From Mycobacterium europaeum (GTDB lineage Bacteria; Actinomycetota; Actinomycetes; Mycobacteriales; Mycobacteriaceae), in the NCBI RefSeq assembly GCF_002102155.1, contig NZ_LQOU01000004.1:1-64000 (forward strand): a stretch of DNA of 64,000 nt, given 5' to 3'. The translations under genes were made by a program, and so were the position numbers. How positions within the stretch are numbered: position 1 is the stretch's first letter; each line of letters begins with the position of its first letter. Below, one piece after another: positions 7,906 to 16,800 of this stretch. The notes under the pieces were generated by a model. The model did no database searches and had not been told where the DNA came from. It saw nothing but the letters and a program-made list of their open reading frames with translations.

Positions 7906-8736
7906 ATGTCCACCTGGCTGATCACCGGATGCTCGACCGGACTCGGTTGCGGGCTTGCCGAAGCCGTCATCGGGGCCGGCCACAACGCGGTCGTCACCGC
8001 GCGCGACGTCGCGAAGGTCGCCGACCTGGCGTCTGCCGTGCCGGACCGGGTGCTGGCGGCGGCTCTTGACGTCACCGACCCCGCACAGGTCGCCTCGGTT
8101 GTGCGGCAGGCCGACGATCGGTTCGGCGGCGTCGACGTACTGGTGAACAACGCCGGCTACGGGTACCGCGCCGCGGTCGAGGAGGGCGACGACGCCGACG
8201 TGCGCGCCCTGTTCGAGACGCACTTCTTCGGCACCGTCGCGATGATCAAGGCGGTCCTGCCGGGCATGCGGGCGCGCCGCAGCGGCGCGATCGTGAACAT
8301 CTCCTCGATCGGCGCAACGGTAACCCCGGTGGGCTCCGGCTACTACGCGGCGGCCAAAGCCGCCGTCGAAGGCATGAGCGGCGCGCTGCGCGGTGAGCTT
8401 GCCCCGCTGGGCATCTCGGTGACCATCGTCGAGCCGGGTGCGTTCCGCACCGATTTCGCCGGGCGGTCGCTCGTCCAGTCGGCCACCGTCATCGACGACT
8501 ACGCGGGCACCGCGGGGCAGCGCCGCAAGGAGAACGACACCATGCACGGGAACCAGGCGGGCGACCCCGCCAAGGCGGCCACCGCGATCATCGCGGCGGT
8601 CGAGTCGAGCGAGCCGCCCGGTTTCCTGCTGCTCGGACCCGACGCGCTGGCCATCTACCGCTATGTCGCGGACACGCGCGCCACCGAGATCGCGAAATGG
8701 GAGCAGCTGACGAGCGGCACTAACTTCGGGCCGTAA
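7906..8736 (+). CDS. Short-chain dehydrogenase/reductase (SDR)
   Basis: 276 residues from ATG 7906, which is preceded by AAGGAG at 7891-7896; the open frame extends 30 bases further up but without a ribosome site. Classical SDR features: TGCSTGLG nucleotide-binding loop near residues 7-14, NNAGYG around 82-87, catalytic Ser (VNISSIG) and YYAAAK for the Tyr/Lys pair. An NAD(P)-dependent alcohol/ketone oxidoreductase of unknown substrate. Its last 17 bp overlap the end of the convergent FadD gene, so the two transcripts collide. The inverted repeat at 7841-7872 is the only regulatory-looking element upstream. Confidence 0.93.
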   Translation: MSTWLITGCSTGLGCGLAEAVIGAGHNAVVTARDVAKVADLASAVPDRVLAAALDVTDPAQVASVVRQADDRFGGVDVLVNNAGYGYRAAVEEGDDADVRALFETHFFGTVAMIKAVLPGMRARRSGAIVNISSIGATVTPVGSGYYAAAKAAVEGMSGALRGELAPLGISVTIVEPGAFRTDFAGRSLVQSATVIDDYAGTAGQRRKENDTMHGNQAGDPAKAATAIIAAVESSEPPGFLLLGPDALAIYRYVADTRATEIAKWEQLTSGTNFGP

Positions 8737-10255
8737 CCGCCTGCCGCAGCTGGTTTTTGGCCAGTTTACCGGTCGGCGTCCGGGGCAGGTCGTCGACGAA
8801 CTCGACCGAACGGGGCGCCTTGTAGTGGGCGATACGATCGCGGACGTACTCGATGAGCTCTCTTGCGAGGCAGTCCGTTCCGCTCATCCCGGGTGTCAGC
8901 TGGACGAAGGCTTTGACCTCCTCGCCCATTTCGGGGTGGGGCACCCCGATGACCGCGACGTCGAGCACCGCGGGGTGCAGCGCGAGGGCGTTCTCCACTT
9001 CCTGGGGATAGATGTTGACGCCACCGGAGATGATCATGAACGACTTGCGGTCGCTCAGGTACAGAAATCCCTCGGGATCGAGGTAGCCGACGTCGCCGAC
9101 GGTGGTCCAGAACGGATGTTCGGGGTGGCAGGCCGCGGCGGTCTTGTCGGGATCGTTGTGGTACTCGAACGGTAGGTGGTCGCGTTCGAAGTACACGGTG
9201 CCCACCGCACCGACGGGTAGCTCGTTTCCCTCGTCGTCGCAGATGTGCAGCGTGCCGAGCACGCTTTGTCCCACCGACCCCGGGTGGGTGAGCCAGCGCT
9301 TCGAGTCGATGTACGTCAGGCCGTGGGCTTCGGTGGAGCCGTAGTACTCGTAGAGAATCGGGCCCAGCCACTCGATCATCGCCCGTTTGACATCGGCGGG
9401 ACAGGGCGCGGCGGAATGCATGAGCATCCGCAGGCTCGACAGGTCGTAGCGGCCGCGGATGGTCTCGTCGAGTCTGAGCAGCCGGACGAACATGGTGGGG
9501 ACCAACTGGGCGACGGTCACCCGGTACCGCTCGATATACCGCAGGGTGGCCTCGGCGTCGAACTTCTTGGCCAGCACCACCGTTCCGCCGAGCGCCTGCA
9601 CCATGCCGCACCATCGCAGGGGTGCCGCATGGTAGACGGGCGCCGGAGACAGATAGACGTCGGTGACGTCGATCCCGTAGACGTGGCTCGCCATCGCGAC
9701 GATCGGATCGCCCGGTTCGTCGACGCGACGGTCCGGCAGCGGGGGCTTGACGCCCTTGGGGAATCCGGTTGTGCCGGAGGAGTACAGCATCACCGCCCCG
9801 GACGGCTCCTCGCGCAGGCGCGGGCCGGCCCCCGCGAGACCGGTTTCGTAGCAGGCGAAACCGGGGACGGCGCCGCCGAATGCCAGCCGCAGTCCGGGGC
9901 CGCCTGCCCGGGCGGCTACTTCGGCCGCCAGGTCGGCCAGCGCAGCAGAGGCGATCAGCGCGCGTGCACCCGAGTCACGCACGATGTAGGAGGCCTCCTG
10001 CGCCGTGAGGTGGTGGTTGACGGCGGTGATGTACAGGCCCGATCGTTGCGTCGCCCAGTACACCTCCAACACCTCGGCGGCGTTGTCGGACAGCAGCGCG
10101 ACGACATCGCCACGGCGGAGCCCGGCGTCGTAGAGCAGCCGCGCCAGCGCGGCGGAATTCTCGTCGAGTTGCCGGTAGGTCAACACCTCCCCGGTCTCGG
10201 CGAGGACGACGGCGGGCCGGTCGGGACCGTTCTTGGCGTGGGCGGCCGGGTACAT
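8720..10255 (-). CDS. AMP-forming acyl-CoA synthetase (FadD family)
   Basis: A 511-residue ANL-superfamily adenylating enzyme. The ATP-binding P-loop reads YSSGTTGFPKGV (about 158-169), motif A5 reads YEYYGSTEAHG (about 300-310), the hinge region includes GDVGYLDPEGFLYLSDRKS, and the C-terminal lysine sits in PRTPTGKLAKN. It should activate a carboxylic acid to its acyl-CoA. It starts 3 bp after the aldehyde dehydrogenase stop, which fits the supply of a carboxylate from that enzyme: the P450, alcohol DH, aldehyde DH and FadD genes run in the same direction with short gaps. Chain-length preference cannot be read from the sequence. Confidence 0.93.
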   Translation of the reverse strand: MYPAAHAKNGPDRPAVVLAETGEVLTYRQLDENSAALARLLYDAGLRRGDVVALLSDNAAEVLEVYWATQRSGLYITAVNHHLTAQEASYIVRDSGARALIASAALADLAAEVAARAGGPGLRLAFGGAVPGFACYETGLAGAGPRLREEPSGAVMLYSSGTTGFPKGVKPPLPDRRVDEPGDPIVAMASHVYGIDVTDVYLSPAPVYHAAPLRWCGMVQALGGTVVLAKKFDAEATLRYIERYRVTVAQLVPTMFVRLLRLDETIRGRYDLSSLRMLMHSAAPCPADVKRAMIEWLGPILYEYYGSTEAHGLTYIDSKRWLTHPGSVGQSVLGTLHICDDEGNELPVGAVGTVYFERDHLPFEYHNDPDKTAAACHPEHPFWTTVGDVGYLDPEGFLYLSDRKSFMIISGGVNIYPQEVENALALHPAVLDVAVIGVPHPEMGEEVKAFVQLTPGMSGTDCLARELIEYVRDRIAHYKAPRSVEFVDDLPRTPTGKLAKNQLRQAVTARS

Positions 10256-10258
10256 CGA

Positions 10259-11776
10259 TCAGGCCGTTGCGGGGGCGGACACGACAACGGCGTAGACCCG
10301 CTTGGCGCGGTCGTTGGTCATGTCGACGTGCACGAACTTCTGCTCGGTGTACTCGTCGAGGGCGGTGGGTCCCAATTCCCGCCCCAGACCGCTTTGCTTC
10401 ACACCGCCGAAGGGGAACATCGCGTTGACCATGTGCCAGTCGTTGATCCACACCGTGCCGGACTCCAATTCGCGCGCGATCGCCAACGCGCGTTCGTTGT
10501 CCGTGCTCCACACGCCCGCGGACAATCCGTACTCGCTGTCGTTGGCGATCGCGACCGCCTCGGCGTCGTCGGCGCACTTGATCACGACGAGCACCGGCCC
10601 GAAGATCTCCTCCCGGGCCACCCGCATGTCGTTGGTGGCCCCGGTCAGGATCGTCGGCCCGACCCAATGACCGTCGGCCCACCGCGCGTCGGCGGGAACC
10701 GTGCCCTGGAAGGCGATCTTGCATCCCGCCTCTTGGCCGAGCGCGATGTACTTCTCCACCCGCGCTTGCTGTTTGGCCGAGATCAGCGGGCCGACGTCGG
10801 TGGCCGGGTCCATCGGATCGCCCACGACAAGGGTGGACGCGCGGGCGACCAGGCGTCGCACGAACTCGTCGTGAATCGACTCGTGCAGCAACAGCCGCGT
10901 ACCGGACTCGCAGGCCTGACCACACATCAGCAGGAATCCGAACAGCGTGCCGTCGACCGCCAGGTCCAGATCGGCGTCGTCGCAGACGATGTTGGCGCCC
11001 TTGCCGCCCAGCTCGAGGGTGACCCTCTTGACGTTGCCGGCGGCGGCGCGCATCACGGCCTTGCCGACTTCGGTCGAGCCGGTGAAGGCCACCTTGCGAA
11101 CATCGGGGTGTTCGGCGAGCCGGGCGCCCACGACTGGGCCGGGCCCGGTGACGACGTTCAGCACCCCCGCCGGCAAACCGACGTCGTCTGCCGCCCTGGC
11201 CAGTTCGAGCAACGTCAGCGGAGTCTGCTCGTCGGGCTTGAGCACTATCGTGTTGCCCGCCGCCAACGCGGGGCCCAGCTTCCACACCGCCAGCAGCAAC
11301 GGGAAGTTCCACGGCACGATGCCTGCGCAGACGCCGACCGGCTCGCGGCGAAGCACACCGGCGGCCAGCGTCGGCGCTTGGATCAACGGTCCGGTTTCCT
11401 CGAATGCATACGAGCGCGCCAGGGAGGCGAAGTATTTCAGGTGGGCGATCGAGTAGCCCAGCAGGAACGCGCCCGCCGACCGTGCGGTCGCACCGTTTTC
11501 GCGTACCTGCAGCACGGTCAGCTCGTCGAGCCGCGCGGCGAGGTTGTCCGCGATCGCGTCGAGGATGCGGGCGCGTTCGGCCGGGGGCGTCAACCGCCAG
11601 ACACCGCAGGCATGTGCCGCGTGCGCCGCGGCGACGGCCTCGTCGGCCACGCTGACGTCGCCGCGGGCAACGGTCGCGACCACTTGACTCGTCGCGGGGT
11701 CGCGCACCTCCGACCTGCTCGAGGTGTCGCGCCACCGCCCGTCGATGTACATCGGATAGTGCGGAATGCCAGTCAT
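10259..11776 (-). CDS. NAD(P)-dependent aldehyde dehydrogenase
   Basis: 505 residues from ATG 11776. The ALDH superfamily signature is complete: VPWNFPLLLAVWK with the nucleotide-binding Asn, KPDEQTPLT, FTGSTEVGK, the general base Glu in LELGGKGANIV, and the catalytic Cys in FLLMCGQACESGTR (the second Cys aligns with the usual nucleophile position GQxC). It oxidises an aldehyde to the acid, here probably the product of the neighbouring alcohol dehydrogenase. The frame is open for 17 further codons upstream, overlapping a possible small membrane gene, but the chosen ATG gives the usual length. Confidence 0.93.
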   Translation of the reverse strand: MTGIPHYPMYIDGRWRDTSSRSEVRDPATSQVVATVARGDVSVADEAVAAAHAAHACGVWRLTPPAERARILDAIADNLAARLDELTVLQVRENGATARSAGAFLLGYSIAHLKYFASLARSYAFEETGPLIQAPTLAAGVLRREPVGVCAGIVPWNFPLLLAVWKLGPALAAGNTIVLKPDEQTPLTLLELARAADDVGLPAGVLNVVTGPGPVVGARLAEHPDVRKVAFTGSTEVGKAVMRAAAGNVKRVTLELGGKGANIVCDDADLDLAVDGTLFGFLLMCGQACESGTRLLLHESIHDEFVRRLVARASTLVVGDPMDPATDVGPLISAKQQARVEKYIALGQEAGCKIAFQGTVPADARWADGHWVGPTILTGATNDMRVAREEIFGPVLVVIKCADDAEAVAIANDSEYGLSAGVWSTDNERALAIARELESGTVWINDWHMVNAMFPFGGVKQSGLGRELGPTALDEYTEQKFVHVDMTNDRAKRVYAVVVSAPATA

Positions 11777-11792
11777 GTCGTCCTCGCTCTCG

Positions 11793-11921
11793 TCATCGGA
11801 TCCGTCGGCGCCATCGCGCGAGACCACGCCATCCGTCGGCGGCGTGGTGCGCGGCGCTGACCCCGGCCGGGATGCCGAGCGGGGCAGCGAAAATGACGAC
11901 GATGGTGATCAGGCCGATCAT
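11793..11921 (-). CDS. Possible 42-residue membrane peptide
   Basis: A short frame from ATG 11921 to TGA 11793-11795, starting 12 bases after the alcohol dehydrogenase stop and ending 16 bases before the aldehyde dehydrogenase start. It encodes one hydrophobic helix (MIGLITIVVIFAAPLGIPAG) followed by a basic tail rich in Arg. The position inside a same-strand operon and the helix-plus-basic-tail design support a real gene. Against it: there is no strong ribosome binding site and the size is small. Function unknown. Confidence 0.4.
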   Translation of the reverse strand: MIGLITIVVIFAAPLGIPAGVSAAHHAADGWRGLARWRRRIR

Positions 11922-11933
11922 CGGTGGCCCGGT

Positions 11934-13040
11934 TCAGAACCGGATCAACCCGCGCAGATTCACGCCGGCATGCATGTCGGCGTAGCCGGTGTTGATGTCG
12001 TCCAGGGTGTACTCGCGGGTGACGAGTTCGTCGAGCTTCAATCGACCGGCCCGGTAGAGGTCGAGCATCCGGGGTATGTCGTGGCGCGGATTGGACGATC
12101 CGAAAAGCGATCCACGGACCTGCTTTTCGTACAGGGTCAGATCGAACAACGACATGTCGACGCAGGTGTCGGCCGGGTGCGGGATCGCGGTCATCACCAC
12201 CCTGCCGCGCTTGCCGACCAGGCTCAGCGCCTGCGCGACATAGGCTCCCTCGGCCGAGTCGGCGCTGACGACGCAGACGTCGGCCATCTGGCCGCGCGTC
12301 AGGTCGGCGATCAGGGCTTGCGCCTCGGCCACCGTCGCCGCCGTGTGGGTGGCGCCGAATTCAAAAGAGCGGCTGCGCTTGTACTCGACGGGATCGAGGG
12401 CGACGATGACGCGGGCTCCGGCGATCCGCGCGCCCTGCACCGCGTTCATTCCGATCCCGCCCACCCCCATGACCACCACGGCGTCGCCGTCCCGCGCCTC
12501 ACCGGTGCGGACCATGCTGCCGTAACCGGTCGTGACCCCGCAGCCGACCAGCGCGGCGGTGTCCAGCGCGGTGGACGGGTCCACCTTGATCACCGAGGCC
12601 AGCGGGACCACCGTGTATTCGGAGAACGTTCCCAGCACGCACATTTGGCCGAGCCCTTGGCCTTTGGCGTGGAACCGGAATGTGCCGTCGAGTTGCGGTC
12701 CGGCGATGATGGCGGCCCCGAGCACGCACAGGTTGCTCATGCCGCGCGAACACGGTTCGCATCGACCGCAGGCCGGGATGAAACTCAGCGCCACCGAATC
12801 GCCCGCGGCGACGTCGGTGACGCCCGGGCCGACCTCGACGACCACGCCGGCGCCCTCGTGACCCCCCACCACCGGCAACTGCATCGGCATGTCCCCGGTG
12901 ATCAGGTGGTCGTCGGAGTGGCACAGGCCCGCGGCCGCCATCTTGACCAGGACCTCGTTCTCCTTGGGCCCGTCGAGATCGACCTCTTCGATCTCCCACT
13001 TCTGGTGCAGCCCCCACAACACCGCGGCTTTGGTCTTCAT
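11934..13040 (-). CDS. Zinc alcohol dehydrogenase, NDMA-dependent type
   Basis: A 368-residue medium-chain alcohol dehydrogenase. Catalytic zinc ligands are visible: Cys in GLCHSDDH (Cys39) and GGHEGAGVVVEVG (His/Glu). The structural zinc motif is the Cys set in ACGRCEPCSRGMSNLC, and the Rossmann motif is GVGGIGMNA. The overall pattern, including the YEKQVRGSLFGSSNP stretch, matches the mycobacterial NDMA-dependent alcohol dehydrogenases. Known members of that group hold NAD tightly and are functionally linked to the redox peptide mycofactocin. It would oxidise the alcohol formed by the P450 encoded 16 bp upstream. Cofactor use here is inferred from the family. Confidence 0.9.
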   Translation of the reverse strand: MKTKAAVLWGLHQKWEIEEVDLDGPKENEVLVKMAAAGLCHSDDHLITGDMPMQLPVVGGHEGAGVVVEVGPGVTDVAAGDSVALSFIPACGRCEPCSRGMSNLCVLGAAIIAGPQLDGTFRFHAKGQGLGQMCVLGTFSEYTVVPLASVIKVDPSTALDTAALVGCGVTTGYGSMVRTGEARDGDAVVVMGVGGIGMNAVQGARIAGARVIVALDPVEYKRSRSFEFGATHTAATVAEAQALIADLTRGQMADVCVVSADSAEGAYVAQALSLVGKRGRVVMTAIPHPADTCVDMSLFDLTLYEKQVRGSLFGSSNPRHDIPRMLDLYRAGRLKLDELVTREYTLDDINTGYADMHAGVNLRGLIRF

Positions 13041-13056
13041 CGAAAACTCCTCGAGG

Positions 13057-14331
13057 TCAGCGCTTCTCGGGCGTCCAGGTCGCCGGCAGGCTGTTGACGC
13101 CGTTGATGAAGTTGGCCAGGGCGTATTGCGGCTCCGGCGCCGAGATGTCCGGGATGCGGGTGTAGACCTCGGTCAGCAAGGCCTTGAGCATGGTGCGCGC
13201 CAGGGCCGCGCCCAGGCAGAAGTGCGGCCCACCACCGCCGAAGGCGATGTGCGGGTTCGGGTTTCGCAGGATGTCGAACGAATGCGGATTGTCGAAGACG
13301 TCCTCGTCGCGGTTGCCGGAGTAGTACCACAGCACCACCTTGTCGCCGGCCTTGATCTCGGAGTCGCGGACGGTGATGTCCTGGGTGGCGGTGCGGCGCA
13401 TGTGCAGCAGCGGCGAGCCCCAGCGCAGCACCTCCTCCACGGCGGTGCCGACCCTGCCCTCGACGTCCTCGACCAGCAGCGCGCGCTGCTCGGGGAACTT
13501 GGAGAGGGCGGCGATGGCGTGGGCGGAGGCGTGGCGGGTGGTGTCGTTGGACGCGACGCCCATCAACACGAAGAACGCCTTCAGCTCGTCGTCGGTCATC
13601 TTCTTGCCGTCGAACTCGGCCTGCACCATCCAGGTCATCAGGTCGTCGCCGGGATTGGCCCGCCGCTGCGGGATCAACACCGTCGCCACCTCGTGCAGGT
13701 CCATCACGGCGCCCATGAACAGTTCCAGTTCGCTCTGCTCGCCGCGGATGTTCGGGTCCGTCCACCCGACCAGGCGCTGGGCGGCCGTGACGGCCTTGTC
13801 CCGCAGATCGCCCTCGGGCAGCCCGAAGAAGCTGCCGAAGATGCGGCCCGGCAGCTTGACCGACACGAGTTGGACGAAGTCCCCTGCACCGAGGTGCGCC
13901 ATCTCGCTGACCAGGTCGTGGGCGTGGCCCCGGATCCAGCCTTCCAGGCGGCGCACGTTCTTGGGCTTGAAGGCTTCCGTCGTGATGCCCCGCAGCTGGG
14001 TGTGGCGCGGGGCGTCCATCGCGATGAACGACTGCGCGATCTCCACCGCCTCGGGGGCGAAGTCCTCCATCGTGATGCCCTGGGCCGACGAGAAGATCTC
14101 CGGGTGGCGACTGGCCATCCGGATGTCGTCTTGCTTGGTCAGCGACCAGAATCCCCTGGTGTTGAGTTCGGGGGGCAGCAGGTCAGACTCCGCGGGACGG
14201 CTCCACGGCACGGGGTTCTCCGCGCGCAGGACCGCGAAGGCGGCGTCGCGCTCTTCCGGGGGTTTCGCCCAGAACTCGCGGGCGCTCAGGTCGATGTCCT
14301 TGTGGGTGGGCGCGGTCGTGGGAGCGGTCAT
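13057..14331 (-). CDS. Cytochrome P450 monooxygenase
   Basis: 424 residues. The heme-binding loop reads FGGGGPHFCLG with the thiolate Cys at 372; the ExxR pair is E300/R303 in EEVLRW; the I-helix has ASNDTTRH (acid-alcohol pair D263/T264, with Ser where Gly is common). A soluble bacterial class I P450 that needs a ferredoxin and reductase; a [3Fe-4S]-type ferredoxin gene lies 2.1 kb away at 16472. It is the first gene of the minus-strand set P450, alcohol DH, aldehyde DH and FadD, which suggests that it hydroxylates a terminal or side-chain carbon. The CYP family number cannot be given. Confidence 0.94.
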   Translation of the reverse strand: MTAPTTAPTHKDIDLSAREFWAKPPEERDAAFAVLRAENPVPWSRPAESDLLPPELNTRGFWSLTKQDDIRMASRHPEIFSSAQGITMEDFAPEAVEIAQSFIAMDAPRHTQLRGITTEAFKPKNVRRLEGWIRGHAHDLVSEMAHLGAGDFVQLVSVKLPGRIFGSFFGLPEGDLRDKAVTAAQRLVGWTDPNIRGEQSELELFMGAVMDLHEVATVLIPQRRANPGDDLMTWMVQAEFDGKKMTDDELKAFFVLMGVASNDTTRHASAHAIAALSKFPEQRALLVEDVEGRVGTAVEEVLRWGSPLLHMRRTATQDITVRDSEIKAGDKVVLWYYSGNRDEDVFDNPHSFDILRNPNPHIAFGGGGPHFCLGAALARTMLKALLTEVYTRIPDISAPEPQYALANFINGVNSLPATWTPEKR

Positions 14332-14432
14332 CGTGGGGGCCTTTCTGGCGGTGTGCTGTGGTGCACGTCACCGCCGCTTCGCACCCATGCTGGCCAGCGC
14401 GCCGGCGGCGCGGCACTGACCCGAGTGCCAAT

Positions 14433-14454
14433 CGCTGGCCTGCGCGGGCCAGCG
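14433..14454. terminator. Perfect 8-bp GC hairpin in the gap between sensor kinase and P450 genes
   Basis: CGCTGGCC (14433-14440), a 6-base loop, then GGCCAGCG (14447-14454). It starts 16 bp after the kinase stop on the minus strand and about 100 bp before the P450 start. It has no T tract. It may end the kinase message or be a regulator site for the P450 operon. Confidence 0.4.
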
Positions 14455-14469
14455 TGCGGGACTGCCCGG

Positions 14470-15780
14470 TCAGGCGATCGGCGCGCGGAAGGTGGCGATC
14501 AGGCCGCCGCCGTCGCGCGCGGCGAAGTCGACCCGGCCACCCATCGCCTCGGCGATCTGCTGCACGATCCACAGGCCGAGGCCCGCGGTGCCGCGTTGGC
14601 CGCCGACGCTGACGTATTTGGCGGTCAGCTCGCCGAGGTTTTCGGCCGGGATACCCGGGCCCCGGTCGGCCACCGTGAAGACCACCTCGTCGCCGTCGCG
14701 TGAGCAGGTGACGTCGACCGGTTCCCGGCGGCCGTGCCGGGAGGCGTTCTCCAGGAGGTTGGTCAGCAGCCGGCGCAGCCCCTGGGCGTTGACGGTCACG
14801 GCGCCGACGTCGCCGCCGACGCTCAGCCGCAACCGCGGTGCCGCGAGGCCGACGGCGTCGGCGGCGGCAACGATGAGGTCTGCCACGTCGACCCGGCGGA
14901 CCCGGCCGGCCGAGAACGTCGGCCGGCGACTCAGCGCGACATCGGAGAGGGCATCGAGCATGTCGCTCAGGTGATGCACGTGCCGGGCCACCAGCTGCAG
15001 ACTGGTGTCCCGATCCGCCTGCGACATCGGCGGCTTCGCGGTCAACGCCTCGGTCAGCGCCTCCAAAGACGTGATGGGAGTGCGGAATTCGTGCACCAGC
15101 ACCTGCAGGCCGTCCTGTTGGGACTGGTAAGACCGCAGCAGGCGGGCCCGCAGGTCACGCTCCTCCTCGGCGGCGGCGTGCTCGGCCTCGGCTTCTACGA
15201 GCGCGCGCACCCGGGAGCGGTGTTCGCGTTCGGCGAGCGCGGACAGCCCCGCGGTGATGATCGCGACGAAGAGCAGGTACACCGCCCACCAGCCGGCCTG
15301 GAGCGCCGGAGCCGGGCTGACCGGTCGTTCGGGCGACGAGATCAGCGCCACGAGGATGTAGGCGGCGCCCAACAGCAGCGCGACCAGCAGGGTCTCGCCG
15401 AAGGAAAGGCGCGCCGCCGAGGCGATGACGGCCAGCGCCAGCACCGCGACCACGGGGCTGTAGACGCCCCCGCTCAGGGCGATCAGCGCCAGCGTGAACG
15501 CCGAGTCGAAGGCGGTGACCAGCCACGAGTACCGGGTGCGCCGGACCTCCAGCTGCGGATAGGCCATCACCACGGCCGCGTAGACCATCGCGCCGGCCAA
15601 CACCGCGACGGTGGCCGCCGTGTGCTGACGGACCCACTGGGGCCCGATCGCCAGCAACACGCCGATCGAGATGACGACGGCAACCCGTACCGCCACCACG
15701 GTGCGGGCCAGGCCGTAGTCCTCGCCGTCGAAGTCCACCGTGGTCCTGAGCTGATCGAGCGGTCTCACCCGGCTGACCAT
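14470..15780 (-). CDS. Membrane sensor histidine kinase
   Basis: 436 residues from ATG 15780; the frame stays open upstream but that part is the shadow of the response regulator. About six hydrophobic helices lie between residues 27 and 180, followed by a helical linker (EAEAEHAAAEEERDLR), then the HisKA dimerisation helix with phospho-acceptor His230 in VHEFRTP. The ATPase domain shows the N box (NLLENASRH), G1 (DRGPGIP) and G2 (GTAGLGLW). There is no periplasmic domain of size, so the signal is probably sensed in or at the membrane. It is divergent from its response regulator with only 24 bp between starts, an unusual arrangement for a cognate pair, and sits between P450 and AdhE genes. Confidence 0.93.
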   Translation of the reverse strand: MVSRVRPLDQLRTTVDFDGEDYGLARTVVAVRVAVVISIGVLLAIGPQWVRQHTAATVAVLAGAMVYAAVVMAYPQLEVRRTRYSWLVTAFDSAFTLALIALSGGVYSPVVAVLALAVIASAARLSFGETLLVALLLGAAYILVALISSPERPVSPAPALQAGWWAVYLLFVAIITAGLSALAEREHRSRVRALVEAEAEHAAAEEERDLRARLLRSYQSQQDGLQVLVHEFRTPITSLEALTEALTAKPPMSQADRDTSLQLVARHVHHLSDMLDALSDVALSRRPTFSAGRVRRVDVADLIVAAADAVGLAAPRLRLSVGGDVGAVTVNAQGLRRLLTNLLENASRHGRREPVDVTCSRDGDEVVFTVADRGPGIPAENLGELTAKYVSVGGQRGTAGLGLWIVQQIAEAMGGRVDFAARDGGGLIATFRAPIA

Positions 15781-15804
15781 AGAGTTCGCGCTAGCATCGC
15801 GGCA

Positions 15805-16479
15805 ATGACTCGCTCGCCGTATGTCGTGGTCATCGTGGACGACCATGAGCTGTTCGCCCAGGGCCTCGCCCTGTTGCTCACCCGCGAGTGGGGCGAGTTG
15901 TTCACCGTGGGCGGCCAGACGACGTACGTGGAAGAGGCCGCCGACCTGGTGGCCCGCTGCGATGCCGATGTCGCGATCATCGACCTGTCGATGCCGCCGC
16001 TGGGCGGGGTCGCCGCCATCCGGCACATCAAGGCGCGCCGCCCCACGACCCGGATTCTCGCGCTGTCGGGGACCGAGGACCTGGCGCTGGCCGAAGAGGC
16101 GCTACGCGCCGGCGCGGACGGCTTTCTGCCGAAAACCGCGAGGCCCGAAGCGCTGGCGGGACCGTTGTGGACGATCGCGGAGGGCTTGCGGGTCGTCGAC
16201 GGCGCACTGCTCGACGCGCTGCTGAGCAACACCCGCAAGCCGCCGTCCGAACTGCTGGACAGCCTGTCCGCCCAGGAACTTCAGCTTTGGACGCTGCTGG
16301 CGACCGGCGTGGAAACCGGCGACATCGCCCAGCGGATGCTGGTGTCGGAGCGCACCGCCAAACGTATGGTGGCCGCGCTGCTGCACAAGCTCCGGGTCAG
16401 CAACCGGGTTGCGGCCGCCGCGTTGGCCGGGCGTTACCGGCTGCTCGATGACGTCGCCGAAACCAACCGGATCAGTTGA
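15805..16479 (+). CDS. Response regulator with receiver and LuxR-type HTH
   Basis: 224 residues. The receiver domain (about 6-120) has the acidic pair VDDHE (D12/D13), phospho-acceptor Asp60 (AIIDLSMPP) and Lys110 (LPKTA). A LuxR-like helix-turn-helix occupies about 150-210 (LSAQELQLWTLLATG, then VSERTAKRMVAALLHKL). It should respond to the divergent kinase at 14470. Likely targets are the P450 operon, the ferredoxin and adhE on either side; this is inferred from position only. Its 3' end overlaps the convergent ferredoxin gene by 8 bp. Confidence 0.93.
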   Translation: MTRSPYVVVIVDDHELFAQGLALLLTREWGELFTVGGQTTYVEEAADLVARCDADVAIIDLSMPPLGGVAAIRHIKARRPTTRILALSGTEDLALAEEALRAGADGFLPKTARPEALAGPLWTIAEGLRVVDGALLDALLSNTRKPPSELLDSLSAQELQLWTLLATGVETGDIAQRMLVSERTAKRMVAALLHKLRVSNRVAAAALAGRYRLLDDVAETNRIS

Positions 16480-16666
16480 GGATTCGGATCGCCTGCGCGG
16501 GGCACATCGCCGCCGCGCGGATCAGCCGCTCCCGATCGGCTTCGGGCGGGTCCGGCTGCAGAACCACCACTTGTTCGGCACCATCGGGAATGTCGAAAAC
16601 GTCGGGGGCGGCCAGCAGGCACTGCCCATGGCCCTCACACAGGCCGAGGTCGACGGTGATGTGCAT
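16472..16666 (-). CDS. [3Fe-4S]-type ferredoxin, His variant
   Basis: 64 residues. Cluster ligands: Cys10 and Cys16 in CEGHGQC, and Cys55 in MCPAQAI. The position that is Cys in [4Fe-4S] ferredoxins is His13, a pattern known in mycobacterial P450-partner ferredoxins. It probably donates electrons to a P450, most simply the one at 13057, although the two are separated by the two-component genes. It starts 158 bp from adhE, divergently, and overlaps the response regulator gene end by 8 bp. Confidence 0.92.
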   Translation of the reverse strand: MHITVDLGLCEGHGQCLLAAPDVFDIPDGAEQVVVLQPDPPEADRERLIRAAAMCPAQAIRILN

Positions 16667-16800
16667 GGGCGCCAGTATCGGCGATCGCCATGCCCCGCCG
16701 GCGGCCCGCCTGCGCCAGAGTTGGCCTGCCCGGGCCAGTTGGTCGAGGGCCTTTCAGCCCTAGGCGCACGGCGTCGCTTCTGCTCATTCTGGAGCCCTCC

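Noticed and set aside
9245-11860. An 871-codon open frame on the plus strand
   Set aside because: It is antisense to the FadD and aldehyde dehydrogenase genes, whose products are clear; long antisense frames are common in high-GC DNA. Its translation is Gly/Arg/His-rich without domains.
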